From contig NZ_LMFZ01000049.1 in NCBI RefSeq assembly GCF_001427305.1, forward strand, positions 1 through 64,000: DNA of 64,000 bases, read 5' to 3'. The DNA comes from Duganella sp. Root1480D1. Its GTDB lineage: Bacteria; Pseudomonadota; Gammaproteobacteria; Burkholderiales; Burkholderiaceae_D. Made by a program: the position numbers and the translations under genes. Positions 25,354-32,951 of this stretch are shown piece after piece (positions within the stretch are counted from its first letter, which is position 1; every line of letters begins with the position of its first letter). A model generated the notes under the pieces. The model was given only the letters and a program-made list of their open reading frames with translations, searched no databases and had not been told where the DNA came from.

Positions 25354-27927
25354 TTATTTCAGCGCCACCGGCAGGTCCGGATACTCTTCGCTCAGCGCAT
25401 AGCGCACACCGTTCACCGTGATCGTGTAGGCGGATGGCCCGCTGATCGGCAAGGTGTAGTTCAGCGTCAGCGAGACCGATGCACCCGGCGCCAGCGATTG
25501 CCAGGCTGGTATCGTGAACTTTGCGCGGTTGAAGTTGGCCTTGAAGCCGCCGATATTATTCGGCCCGCTGTAGCCGGCCTTGATCACGGTCAGGCCGTAG
25601 CCCGATTGGTCGCTCATATTGGCCGGTGCCGACACCGGATAGTCGAACTCCACCGCCGAGCCACCCGGAATCGTGGTGGCGGTATTGTTGGTCACCGTCA
25701 TCACAGGATTGATCGGGTAGTTGCTGTCGCCCAGCTTCCAGCCGCCGAGCGATATGCTGACCTTCGCGCTGCTGGCTGGCATGGCCGTCTCGGCACGCGT
25801 TGCGCCATACGGGGCAGCGCTGCGGAACGCGGCGGCAATGTTGTTGGTCAGCGTGTAGCCCATGAAATACTCGCCCGCCCCGCCGTTGCGTGCTGCGTTC
25901 CATGCGTAGTCGCCGGCCAGTTCCCAGATCATGATGCCGCCAATGCCGTTGTTCACGACGTAGCTGGTCTTGGCTGCGATGGATTGCGCCGTTTCGGTGG
26001 AGATGAAGACCTGGCGCGTTGCGTTCCAAAGCCATGGCGCCGCCAGCGTCGCACTGTACTGCGGGCTGTAGGTGCCGGTGATGGTCTTTTCAGTCACGCC
26101 ATACGCATCCAGGTACGACGGCACGATGGCGTTCTGCAGGTTGAGCGCATGCCATAGCGGGTTGCCTCCGCCCGGTACCGGCTTGCCGTTGCTGTCCAGG
26201 TCGTACCAGACGTTATCGATGCCGGTGGCACCTTTGCCGCAGGTCTTCACGCCGGCGCAAACGACTGGATCGCTGACGACCGGGCTGGTGCCCCACAGGC
26301 CATTATTGCCGCCACTGACTTCCTTCCAGCCGCGCGTGTAGTACGGCACGCCGATGTTGATGCGGCCTGCTTGCAGCGCACCACGATAGTAACGGTAGGC
26401 CCAGTCCACGTTCAGGTAGCCGATGCCGCCGTATTGGTAGGCGTTGCCGGCTCTCAGCTCGCCGTCATTGCCGTCGTCGAACAGGGGTGCGTTGGGGCCG
26501 ACATACTGGTTCCAGCCGCCGTGCAAGTCGTAGCTCATCAAGCTGGCGTAATCCAGATACTTCAGGCCGGACAGGTTTTCTTCGCCACGCAGCACCCAGC
26601 CGGATGCGGAACCGGCAATCGTCAGCATGTAGTACTTGTTGTCCACCGCCGCTGCCGCGTCGAGCTTCTCGCGCACGGTTTTCAGCAGTACGTTATAGCT
26701 CTTCATCAGGCCTGCCAGGCGTGGCTTGGAGACCGGGAAGTCGAGCGGATTGCCTGCTTCGTTGTTGGTGGTGGGGTGCTCGTAGTCGATGTCCATCCCG
26801 TCGAAGAAGGTGTACTGGCGCAGGAAGGCGACCATCGAGTCGGCCAGGGTGTTGATGCCTGCCGTGTTGATGCTGCCGTCCGAGTTGGTCGTGGCGGTGT
26901 AGAAGCCGCCGCTACCCGCCCAGCCGCCGACCGACAGCATGATCTTCACGCCGGGGTATTTCTTCTTGTACTGCGCGAGCAGGTTGAAGTGGCCTTTGTA
27001 TGGCAGGGATGGATCCATCGCTGCGGCCGGGATGTTGGGCCAGGTGATGCCGGTTTCGGGGTTGTTGGCGCCGCTGCCGATTTGCACCTTGTTGTCAGTG
27101 CCGACGCTGGCGAAGGCGTAGTTCACGTGGGTGATGTTCTGCCATGGAATGTCGTTGACCAGGTAGGAGGGCTGGCCATTGGCGCCGGTGCGCCAGCTCG
27201 TGAAGTAGCCGACGATGCGGCGGTTCAGGCCATTTGCCAGTTTTTCGCGGCCGTTGGCGTCGTATACGCTGCAGTATGGGATGTTTGGCACCGGCGAAGT
27301 CAGGCCGTCAGGGCGGCAGGCCACTGGGCTTGGCGTCGGCGTTGGCGTTGGAGTTGGAGTTGGCGTCGGGGTCGGAGTCGGAGTCGGAGTCGGAGTCGGG
27401 GTAGGTGTTGGAGTCGGAGTTGGCGTTGGAGTAGGCGTCGGCGTCGGCGTTGGTGTAGGCGTGGACGTCTGCAGCTCCCACGGGCCACTCGGATCGGTGC
27501 CGGGGACGTTATTCTGCGTCCACCACTTCGCCTTGTAGACAGACCCGTTATAGGTAGCGCACATGCCGGCGGTATAGACCGCGCTGGCGCTCCATGCCGG
27601 ACAATCCGGCGTTGGTGTCGGAGTTGGCGTAGGAGTCGGCGTTGGCGTCGGCGTAGTCGACTGCACTTCCCAAGGCCCATACTGTTCGGCGCCAGGCACA
27701 TTATTCTGTGTCCACCACTTGGCCTTGTACACAGTGCCGTTATAGGTCACGCACATGCCCGCAGTGTAAGTCGCGCTGGCGCTCCATGCCGGGCACGATT
27801 CAGAAGCCGTTGCGGTCGCAAGCGTGCGAGCCGCCGGTGAGGCTTGCCCGCTATCGGTCCCGCCGCCGCAGCCGGCGATGGCGCTGCCGACCAGCGCCAG
27901 CATCAGGTAATTCGGTCGAAAATTCAT
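25354..27927 (-). CDS. family 18 chitinase lipoprotein with two CBM5/12 modules
   Basis: Encodes 857 residues. The lipobox ends at Cys20 (GSAIAGCGGG). CBM5/12 modules lie near 43-90 and 108-155, each with CPAWSAS and AKWWTQNNVPG. They are separated by Thr-Pro linkers, the second about 45 residues long. The GH18 barrel (about 225-700) carries the catalytic DGMDIDYEHP (DxxDxDxE; Glu is the acid). A C-terminal beta-sandwich (about 745-857, SISLGGWKLGDSNYPI to the end) resembles accessory domains of bacterial chitinases. It starts 14 bp after the cupin-like gene ends. Confidence 0.95.
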   Translation of the reverse strand: MNFRPNYLMLALVGSAIAGCGGGTDSGQASPAARTLATATASESCPAWSASATYTAGMCVTYNGTVYKAKWWTQNNVPGAEQYGPWEVQSTTPTPTPTPTPTPTPTPDCPAWSASAVYTAGMCATYNGSVYKAKWWTQNNVPGTDPSGPWELQTSTPTPTPTPTPTPTPTPTPTPTPTPTPTPTPTPTPTPTPTPTPTPSPVACRPDGLTSPVPNIPYCSVYDANGREKLANGLNRRIVGYFTSWRTGANGQPSYLVNDIPWQNITHVNYAFASVGTDNKVQIGSGANNPETGITWPNIPAAAMDPSLPYKGHFNLLAQYKKKYPGVKIMLSVGGWAGSGGFYTATTNSDGSINTAGINTLADSMVAFLRQYTFFDGMDIDYEHPTTNNEAGNPLDFPVSKPRLAGLMKSYNVLLKTVREKLDAAAAVDNKYYMLTIAGSASGWVLRGEENLSGLKYLDYASLMSYDLHGGWNQYVGPNAPLFDDGNDGELRAGNAYQYGGIGYLNVDWAYRYYRGALQAGRINIGVPYYTRGWKEVSGGNNGLWGTSPVVSDPVVCAGVKTCGKGATGIDNVWYDLDSNGKPVPGGGNPLWHALNLQNAIVPSYLDAYGVTEKTITGTYSPQYSATLAAPWLWNATRQVFISTETAQSIAAKTSYVVNNGIGGIMIWELAGDYAWNAARNGGAGEYFMGYTLTNNIAAAFRSAAPYGATRAETAMPASSAKVSISLGGWKLGDSNYPINPVMTVTNNTATTIPGGSAVEFDYPVSAPANMSDQSGYGLTVIKAGYSGPNNIGGFKANFNRAKFTIPAWQSLAPGASVSLTLNYTLPISGPSAYTITVNGVRYALSEEYPDLPVALK
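27329..27466. repeat. hexanucleotide Thr-Pro coding repeat, long linker
   Basis: About 23 units of GTYGGN-type hexamers (GTCGGA, GTTGGA, GTAGGC) encode the Thr-Pro linker of the GH18 chitinase. The units are degenerate at the third codon position, which slows but does not prevent slippage. Confidence 0.85.
27609..27656. repeat. hexanucleotide Thr-Pro coding repeat, short linker
   Basis: About eight GTYGGN hexamers encode the linker between the two chitin-binding modules of the same chitinase. Confidence 0.8.
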
Positions 27928-27940
27928 GCTGTCTCCGTTA

Positions 27941-28957
27941 TTAGAAATCGTGGTTATTCGGATAACTGCTGTAGAAATCGTTATCCCAGCGGAAGTGCGT
28001 CGCCGAGATGGTTAAAGAGATGTCGAGCCCTTGGACGAAATGCCACCAGCCGACTGGCAGGAACAGGATTTCTCCTGGCGCCAGTTCGACGTCAATGACC
28101 GGCACGCCGGCCATTGAAGGGAAGCGCTGCAAATCGATGTCGCGCCCGTCGACGGGCGTGAAGCAATGGCGCTGGTTCTGCAAGCGCGGCGTTTCGCAAG
28201 GAGCAATCAGCCGCACACGTTTGCGCCCCAGCACCTGGATCATGAAGTTGTTGGTCAGGTCATGGTGGAACGGTGTGACAGTGCCAGCCGGCCCAAGCCA
28301 GAAGAAGCCTTTGCGCTCGCCATCCAGGTATTCCGGCAGCAGCGGCATGTCTTGCCACAACTCGTCCAATGCCTGCCGGTTGCGGCCGTCGTTATTGGCC
28401 GTCATGTAAAAATCGTTGGTGCTGGCGCTGCTGCGCACCAATGCCACGTACTCGCCGAACGGCATGCAGCGCTTGTGCGCGATGCTGTTTATTTCGTAAT
28501 CGGCATCCGCATTGCGGCCGAACTGCACTTCCACTTCGCGCTCGCCGAATTGCGCGGCCAGCCAGTCCAGCGACCACTTGCCGCGCGCCTGCCAGTCGTC
28601 CAGCATGCCGGTGATGATTACAGGACGATTGCACAGGTAATGCTCGTGCAGGAAAACCTCGCCCGACAAGCGTTCGCGGCGCGGCACCTCCTGGTGCACC
28701 ATGCGGTTCAGGCGTGCCTGGATTCCCAGCAGCCAATCGCGCTTGGCCAGCCGGTTATGCAGGCGCTGCACGCCGTGCAGGTAAGGGCTGTTCATCGCCG
28801 CCGTGATTTCGGCTTGCGCGAGCTGGGGAGGAATGCCCGATTGGCCGAGGATGCCTGCCAGGGTTGTAGGCGAATGGCCCAGCATCAGGTTTTCGGCAAT
28901 CCAGCGCCGCCATTCGTCGCTGATGCCAATGGAATGCACCGTCGCACGACGTTTCAT
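27941..28957 (-). CDS. cupin_8/JmjC-like oxygenase in chitinase cluster
   Basis: Encodes 338 residues from ATG 28957 with GGAG 6 nt upstream; a TTG at 28969 would add four. The iron facial triad of JmjC/cupin_8 hydroxylases is visible: HHD in VTPFHHDLTNNF and a distal histidine in LPVGWWHFVQG. RLIAPCE after the HxD strand and FLPVGWW are family marks. Such enzymes are Fe(II)/2-oxoglutarate dioxygenases. Relatives often neighbour TonB receptors and glycan-degradation genes. Here it is between two chitinases, 14 bp before the GH18 gene and after a terminator. The substrate is unknown. Confidence 0.85.
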   Translation of the reverse strand: MKRRATVHSIGISDEWRRWIAENLMLGHSPTTLAGILGQSGIPPQLAQAEITAAMNSPYLHGVQRLHNRLAKRDWLLGIQARLNRMVHQEVPRRERLSGEVFLHEHYLCNRPVIITGMLDDWQARGKWSLDWLAAQFGEREVEVQFGRNADADYEINSIAHKRCMPFGEYVALVRSSASTNDFYMTANNDGRNRQALDELWQDMPLLPEYLDGERKGFFWLGPAGTVTPFHHDLTNNFMIQVLGRKRVRLIAPCETPRLQNQRHCFTPVDGRDIDLQRFPSMAGVPVIDVELAPGEILFLPVGWWHFVQGLDISLTISATHFRWDNDFYSSYPNNHDF

Positions 28958-28978
28958 AAGCGTCTCCAAATGGGAAAA

Positions 28979-29005
28979 GCCGGCGGCGCGGAATACGCCG
29001 CCGGC
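28979..29005 (-). terminator. intrinsic terminator after GH18 chitinase
   Basis: On the minus strand a 10-bp GC stem (GCCGGCGGCG / CGCCGCCGGC) with a 7-nt loop is followed by TTTTCC. It lies 14 bp after the chitinase stop and before the cupin-like gene. The short T-run suggests partial read-through. Confidence 0.75.
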
Positions 29006-29018
29006 AGGGGCTGGACGA

Positions 29019-30911
29019 TTAACGTCCTTTCCAGACTTCGCTGGTCAGCGCACCGCTTGCATCGCCGTCCAGTTCCCACGAGAAGGCGCCGCGCAGGCCC
29101 TGGTCGCGGACGTACTGCATCTTGGTGCCAATCACGGTCGGATCGTCATAGCTCCACCACTCGCCGGTGCTGGTGTACAAATACAACTGCTTGGTTACCG
29201 GGTGGTACCAGCGCTGGCCGGTCTTGTTGCGCAGGACCTTGTAGTCGTCGATGCCACCCTCATACGTACCGGCTGCACCGCCAGTGGCGGCCTGGTACAG
29301 GCCATTGCCATTCGGACCTGCCGTGACGCCTTTCCAGCCGCGCCCGTAGAACGGAATCCCGAGCAGGATCTTGTTCTTCGGCATACCGGCGGCAGTCAGC
29401 GCAGCGATCGCGTCGTTGGCGTTGTACTTGACCAGGTTGCCGGTCGCAGGGTCGGCCGGGTCGCGGTACAGCGGCGAATGGAAGTTGGTGCTCGATTCCC
29501 ACGCGCCGTGGAAGTCGTAGGTCATCACGTTCACCCAATCCATATACTGCGCGTACAGGTTCGGTTCCGTGTTGGCGATCTTGTCGACGCCGGCGCCGAT
29601 CGCAGCGGTCAGTGCATAGTGCTTGTTGTCGGTGGCGCCTTGCGCGTCGAGCTGCGCACGGAATTCCGCCATCAGCAGCGTGAAGTTATGCTTGTCGTTG
29701 ACCGCGTCGTAGGTGTTGTACGGCTGCCCGCCGCCGCCCGGATATTCCCAGTCGATGTCGATGCCGTCGAATACGCCCTTGGCTGCACCGGGGCCCCCGC
29801 GTCCGTCCTGTACCGGCAGGTCGCCGGCGATGAACATCTTCACGCAGGACCTGGCGAGTTGCTTGCGCAGCGCGTCGGTCTTGGCCGCGGCCGAGAAGAA
29901 TTTCGACCACGACCAGCCGCCCAGCGAGATGAAGACTTTCAGGTTCGGATGCTGTTGCTTGAGCAGCTTCAGTTGCAGGAAGTTGCCGGACAATGGAGCA
30001 TCCCACGGAACGGATTGGCCATTAACGGTGCGGCGGGGCTGGCGCTGGTAGTCGGCATAGGAGTCGCCGCCGGTACCGGCATCCGGCGATGTCGGGTTGT
30101 CGTTGCCGACTTCGGCCTTCGTCACCATGTCGCATTCGTAGCCGCCGTTCTTCTGGTACACATTGCCGAAGGCGTAGTTGATGAAGGTAAGCTGGTCGGC
30201 GACGCTGGTCTGCACGCCATTCACTGGAGTCTTCGTGGTGTGAATGTCCGCCACCTCGTAATCGCGGCCGTACACGCCCCACTGCGCGAAATAGGAACCG
30301 ATCTCGCGGCCGCTTGGCGTCGGCGTCGGCGTGGGCGTAGGAGTCGGCGTTGGCGTTGGAGTAGGCGTAGGAGTTGGGGTCGGTGTGGGAGTCGGTGTCG
30401 GTGTTGGCGTTGGTGTCGGAGTAGGCGTTGGCGTTGGCGTGGTCGACTGCAGCTCCCACGGCCCGTTCGGATCGGTGCCCGGCACATTATTCTGAGTCCA
30501 CCACTTCGCCTTGTACACGGAACCGTTATAGCTCGCGCACATGCCGGCGGTATAGATCGCGCTTGCGCTCCATGCGGGGCAATCGGGCGTCGGCGTCGGG
30601 GTAGGTGTTGGAGTCGGCGTTGGCGTTGGCGTGGTCGCCTGCAGCTCCCAGGGCCCATACTGTTCGGTGCCCGGCACATTGTTCTGCGTCCACCATTTGG
30701 CCTTGTACACCGAGCCGTTATAGGTCACGCACATGCCCGCGGTGTATACCGCGCTGCTGCTCCAGGCCGGACATGACTCCGACACAGCGGATGCCGCGAG
30801 CGTCTTGGCTTGCTGCGCAGCCTGGCCAGTGTCGCTGCCGCCACCGCAAGCAGCCAGCAGGCTGCTGGTCAAACCGGCGACCAGAAAACTTCTCGAAACC
30901 TTTCGTTCCAT
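29019..30911 (-). CDS. family 18 chitinase lipoprotein with two CBM5/12 modules, second copy
   Basis: Encodes 630 residues. The lipobox ends at Cys22 (SLLAACGGGS). CBM5/12 modules lie near 44-92 and 110-157 (CPAWSSSAVYTAGMC, then CPAWSASAIYTAGMC, each with AKWWTQNNVPG), joined by Thr-Pro linkers. The GH18 domain (about 205-625) has DGIDIDWEYPGGGG as the catalytic motif, YGRGWKGV and the closing GAFSWELDGDASG. It lacks the C-terminal sandwich of its neighbour. Its modules are closely alike to those of the other GH18 protein, but the catalytic domains are clearly diverged. Confidence 0.95.
   Translation of the reverse strand: MERKVSRSFLVAGLTSSLLAACGGGSDTGQAAQQAKTLAASAVSESCPAWSSSAVYTAGMCVTYNGSVYKAKWWTQNNVPGTEQYGPWELQATTPTPTPTPTPTPTPTPDCPAWSASAIYTAGMCASYNGSVYKAKWWTQNNVPGTDPNGPWELQSTTPTPTPTPTPTPTPTPTPTPTPTPTPTPTPTPTPTPTPTPTPSGREIGSYFAQWGVYGRDYEVADIHTTKTPVNGVQTSVADQLTFINYAFGNVYQKNGGYECDMVTKAEVGNDNPTSPDAGTGGDSYADYQRQPRRTVNGQSVPWDAPLSGNFLQLKLLKQQHPNLKVFISLGGWSWSKFFSAAAKTDALRKQLARSCVKMFIAGDLPVQDGRGGPGAAKGVFDGIDIDWEYPGGGGQPYNTYDAVNDKHNFTLLMAEFRAQLDAQGATDNKHYALTAAIGAGVDKIANTEPNLYAQYMDWVNVMTYDFHGAWESSTNFHSPLYRDPADPATGNLVKYNANDAIAALTAAGMPKNKILLGIPFYGRGWKGVTAGPNGNGLYQAATGGAAGTYEGGIDDYKVLRNKTGQRWYHPVTKQLYLYTSTGEWWSYDDPTVIGTKMQYVRDQGLRGAFSWELDGDASGALTSEVWKGR
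30314..30441. repeat. hexanucleotide Thr-Pro coding repeat, long linker of second GH18
   Basis: About 21 GTYGGN hexamers encode the Thr-Pro linker before the catalytic domain, the same repeat type as in the neighbouring chitinase. Confidence 0.85.
30586..30634. repeat. hexanucleotide Thr-Pro coding repeat, short linker of second GH18
   Basis: About eight GTYGGN hexamers lie between the two chitin-binding modules. Confidence 0.8.
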
Positions 30912-31068
30912 GCTCCCCCTCCTTCGGTTGTGGTTGTCGGGCTAGGATGGGATTGGGACAATTGGTAGTCAAGTGGTTTTAATTAGTGCTGCCAATATAA
31001 GACCAGTTGCAAAATGGCATGTGTCGTCAAAGGCCTGTGAAATTGCCTGTTTGAGAATGAAGAGGGAC

Positions 31069-31086
31069 ATGTCTCAAATGAGACAT
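31069..31086. promoter_or_regulatory. 18-bp palindrome upstream of the chitinase
   Basis: ATGTCTCA-AA-TGAGACAT is a perfect inverted repeat 158 bp upstream of the GH18 start, in the 228-bp gap that must contain its promoter. The distance fits an upstream activator site; no clear sigma-70 or sigma-54 promoter could be picked out. The rest of the gap holds nothing else recognisable. Confidence 0.5.
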
Positions 31087-31139
31087 TTTGTTAAACGATG
31101 AATACCAGCATTCGGCTACCCGCCGAGTGGTATTGCCGG

Positions 31140-31847
31140 TCAGTTGCCCGGTATGGACTTCTGAATGCGCTCGATGGTCCGATCGGCCTGCATTTGCTTC
31201 AGTACGCGGGTCAGCTCCGGTACCAGCGCTTCATGCTTTTTATTCAGGTAGTGATAGACCGGGAAGGACGCCAGCGGCGGCTCCAGCACGGTAACGCCTT
31301 CCAGCTTCTGGCTGCGCACCACGGCCATGCCCGAGGCGCGATGGCCGAGCACCAGGTCCGTGCGTCCCATCATCAGCTTTTCGAAAGCCTGATGCATGGT
31401 CGGCACCTGTTCCACCTTCATGCCCCTGGTGTTTTCCTGGGCGATCTTATTCCCGCGCACAAAGCCCAGCGTGTAGGGGCGCAGGCTTTCCCAGCTGTTG
31501 ACGATGAAGGAAGTGCCGCGCGAGAAAATTACCAGCTCGAAGGTGAGCAAGGGAACGGGAACGATGACGAGGTTGGGGTAATCGCGGTCCAGGCCAAGCT
31601 TGCGATACAGCTCGCCATCCATCTTGCCGTCATTGGCATACATCAGCGAGCGCTCGCCGGGCAGCTGGTGCACCACCAGCGTGCGGCCGATGCGCCGGTA
31701 AGCTTCGCGCAGAACCAGCTCGGAAACGGTGGCGGCAGGGTCGTCGCCCATCAGGGTAGAGACGTTCATCACCGGAAAAGCTTGCGCCGCTACCCAGGCC
31801 GGCAGCAGGCCAGACAGCGCGAAACCCAACACGGCGCGACGACGCAT
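31140..31847 (-). CDS. periplasmic solute-binding protein, SBP_bac_3-like
   Basis: Encodes 235 residues from ATG 31847, with a signal peptide MRRRAVLGFALSGLLPAWVAAQA. The mature part has the two-lobe pattern of amino-acid-type binding proteins: a first lobe with EAYRRIGRTLVVHQLPGERSLM, then ELVIFSRGTSFIVNSWESLRPYTLGFVRG and RTDLVLGHRASG. There is no permease or ATPase nearby; such orphan proteins are common in this bacterial group. The ligand is unknown. Confidence 0.78.
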   Translation of the reverse strand: MRRRAVLGFALSGLLPAWVAAQAFPVMNVSTLMGDDPAATVSELVLREAYRRIGRTLVVHQLPGERSLMYANDGKMDGELYRKLGLDRDYPNLVIVPVPLLTFELVIFSRGTSFIVNSWESLRPYTLGFVRGNKIAQENTRGMKVEQVPTMHQAFEKLMMGRTDLVLGHRASGMAVVRSQKLEGVTVLEPPLASFPVYHYLNKKHEALVPELTRVLKQMQADRTIERIQKSIPGN

Positions 31848-31887
31848 TTCATCTCCAGGCAATCCCTTAACTGGAGCATAACACTGC

Positions 31888-32241
31888 CTACACTTTTTGT
31901 AGTTCCGAAAACTCTTGGTAAGCGGCCACGGCATTTGCTGCGTACATGGCCACCGGGCCGCCGCCCATATAGATCGCTACGCCCAGCGCTTCGTGCACCT
32001 CCTGGACAGTGGCGCCCAGCCGGGCCAGCGCCTTGGTGTGGAAGCCAATGCACCCGTCGCAGCGGGCAGCAACGCCAACCGCCAGCGCGATCAGCTCCTT
32101 GGTTTTGGGATCAAGTGCACCGCCGGCCATGGCTGCCTTGCCCATGTCGCCGAAGCCTTTCATCACGTCGGGCTGGGTCTTGCGCAGTTGCGCCAGGTTG
32201 GCGGAGATGTCCTGGGTCAGGTCTTTGTATTCGGTATCCAT
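31888..32241 (-). CDS. carboxymuconolactone decarboxylase family (AhpD-like) protein
   Basis: Encodes 117 residues. The AhpD-type redox pair CDGCIGFH (C-x2-C followed by His) is intact, preceded by KTKELIALAVGVAARCDGC and followed by KALARLGATVQEVHEAL. Family members act as alkylhydroperoxidases or decarboxylases; the CxxC form favours peroxide chemistry. It lies 40 bp upstream of the binding-protein gene on the same strand and 44 bp after the PadR gene. Confidence 0.9.
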   Translation of the reverse strand: MDTEYKDLTQDISANLAQLRKTQPDVMKGFGDMGKAAMAGGALDPKTKELIALAVGVAARCDGCIGFHTKALARLGATVQEVHEALGVAIYMGGGPVAMYAANAVAAYQEFSELQKV

Positions 32242-32285
32242 GCCCGGATGGTAGACGCCTCCCCTCCCCGGGAAAATGATCCAGG

Positions 32286-32813
32286 TCAGCTTTCCAGGAT
32301 GCGCAGCGCCTCGCGCGCCATATTGATTGCCAGCTCCTCCTGCGCGATGCCACCCTTCAGTAGTACGTATTGCAACTTCCGCTCGCGCGAATCGGATTCG
32401 CCGGCCACGTCGCGCTGCTCAAAGCTCTTGTACAGGGCCAGTTTGGCTTCATGCAGGGCCAGGTGGCGGCGCATTTCGTCCGCCAGACCCGCCGGGCCGA
32501 TCGCCGCCTCAGCACGAATGCGCACCATCAGCGCGTCGCGCTGGGGGCGGGGATCTTCGCCCTCGGCGACCCAGCGCCGCAACTCCTCGGTGCCGGCTGG
32601 CAGCACGCGGTAGGCGCGTTTGCGGCCGCGGCCTGTCTCGGCGGGCAGGGACTCGATCCAGCCGGCTTGCTCCAGGCGTGCCAGTTCGCGGTAAATCTGC
32701 TGGTGGGTGGCGGCCCAGAAAAAGCCGATCGACTTATCGAAGCGCCGCGCCAGTTCCGAGCCGGAACCGGCTCGCTCGGACAGGGACGTCAACAGCGCGT
32801 GGGGCAAAGACAT
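32286..32813 (-). CDS. PadR family transcriptional regulator
   Basis: Encodes 175 residues from ATG 32813; longer in-frame starts run into the operator. The N-terminal winged helix is SLPHALLTSLSERAGSGSELARRF, then ATHQQIYRELARLEQAGWIE and the wing GRGRKRAYRVLPAG. The C-terminal half is the helical dimer domain. It diverges from fadH, with two TGCAACTAGTTGCA palindromes between, almost certainly its own binding sites. It probably represses itself and fadH. Confidence 0.9.
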   Translation of the reverse strand: MSLPHALLTSLSERAGSGSELARRFDKSIGFFWAATHQQIYRELARLEQAGWIESLPAETGRGRKRAYRVLPAGTEELRRWVAEGEDPRPQRDALMVRIRAEAAIGPAGLADEMRRHLALHEAKLALYKSFEQRDVAGESDSRERKLQYVLLKGGIAQEELAINMAREALRILES

Positions 32814-32877
32814 GGCAGGAAACAATGAAAAAGATGCCACCATCTTGCCTGAGCAGCGCGAGGCGGACAAGCCACAC

Positions 32878-32903
32878 CGTCTCTGCAACTAGTTGCAGAG
32901 ACG
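32878..32903. promoter_or_regulatory. 26-bp perfect palindrome, operator copy 1
   Basis: CGTCTCTGCAACT/AGTTGCAGAGACG is fully self-complementary and contains the core TGCAACTAGTTGCA. It lies in the padR-fadH intergenic region, centred 40 bp from copy 2. Confidence 0.85.
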
Positions 32904-32923
32904 TGCGAACCGGGCTATATTTG

Positions 32924-32937
32924 TGCAACTAGTTGCA
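32924..32937. promoter_or_regulatory. TGCAACTAGTTGCA palindrome, operator copy 2
   Basis: A perfect 14-bp palindrome identical to the core of copy 1, ending 14 bp before the fadH start. The 40-bp centre distance puts both sites on one helix face, as expected for cooperative PadR binding. Confidence 0.85.
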
Positions 32938-32951
32938 TAATGAGGACGCCA

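Noticed and set aside
27215..30441. Repeats in the chitinase genes as a CRISPR array
   Set aside because: Hexamer units in frame with Thr-Pro codons, no spacers.
31021..31070. Sigma-54 promoter for the chitinase
   Set aside because: No GG-N10-GC pair with correct spacing found on the minus strand.
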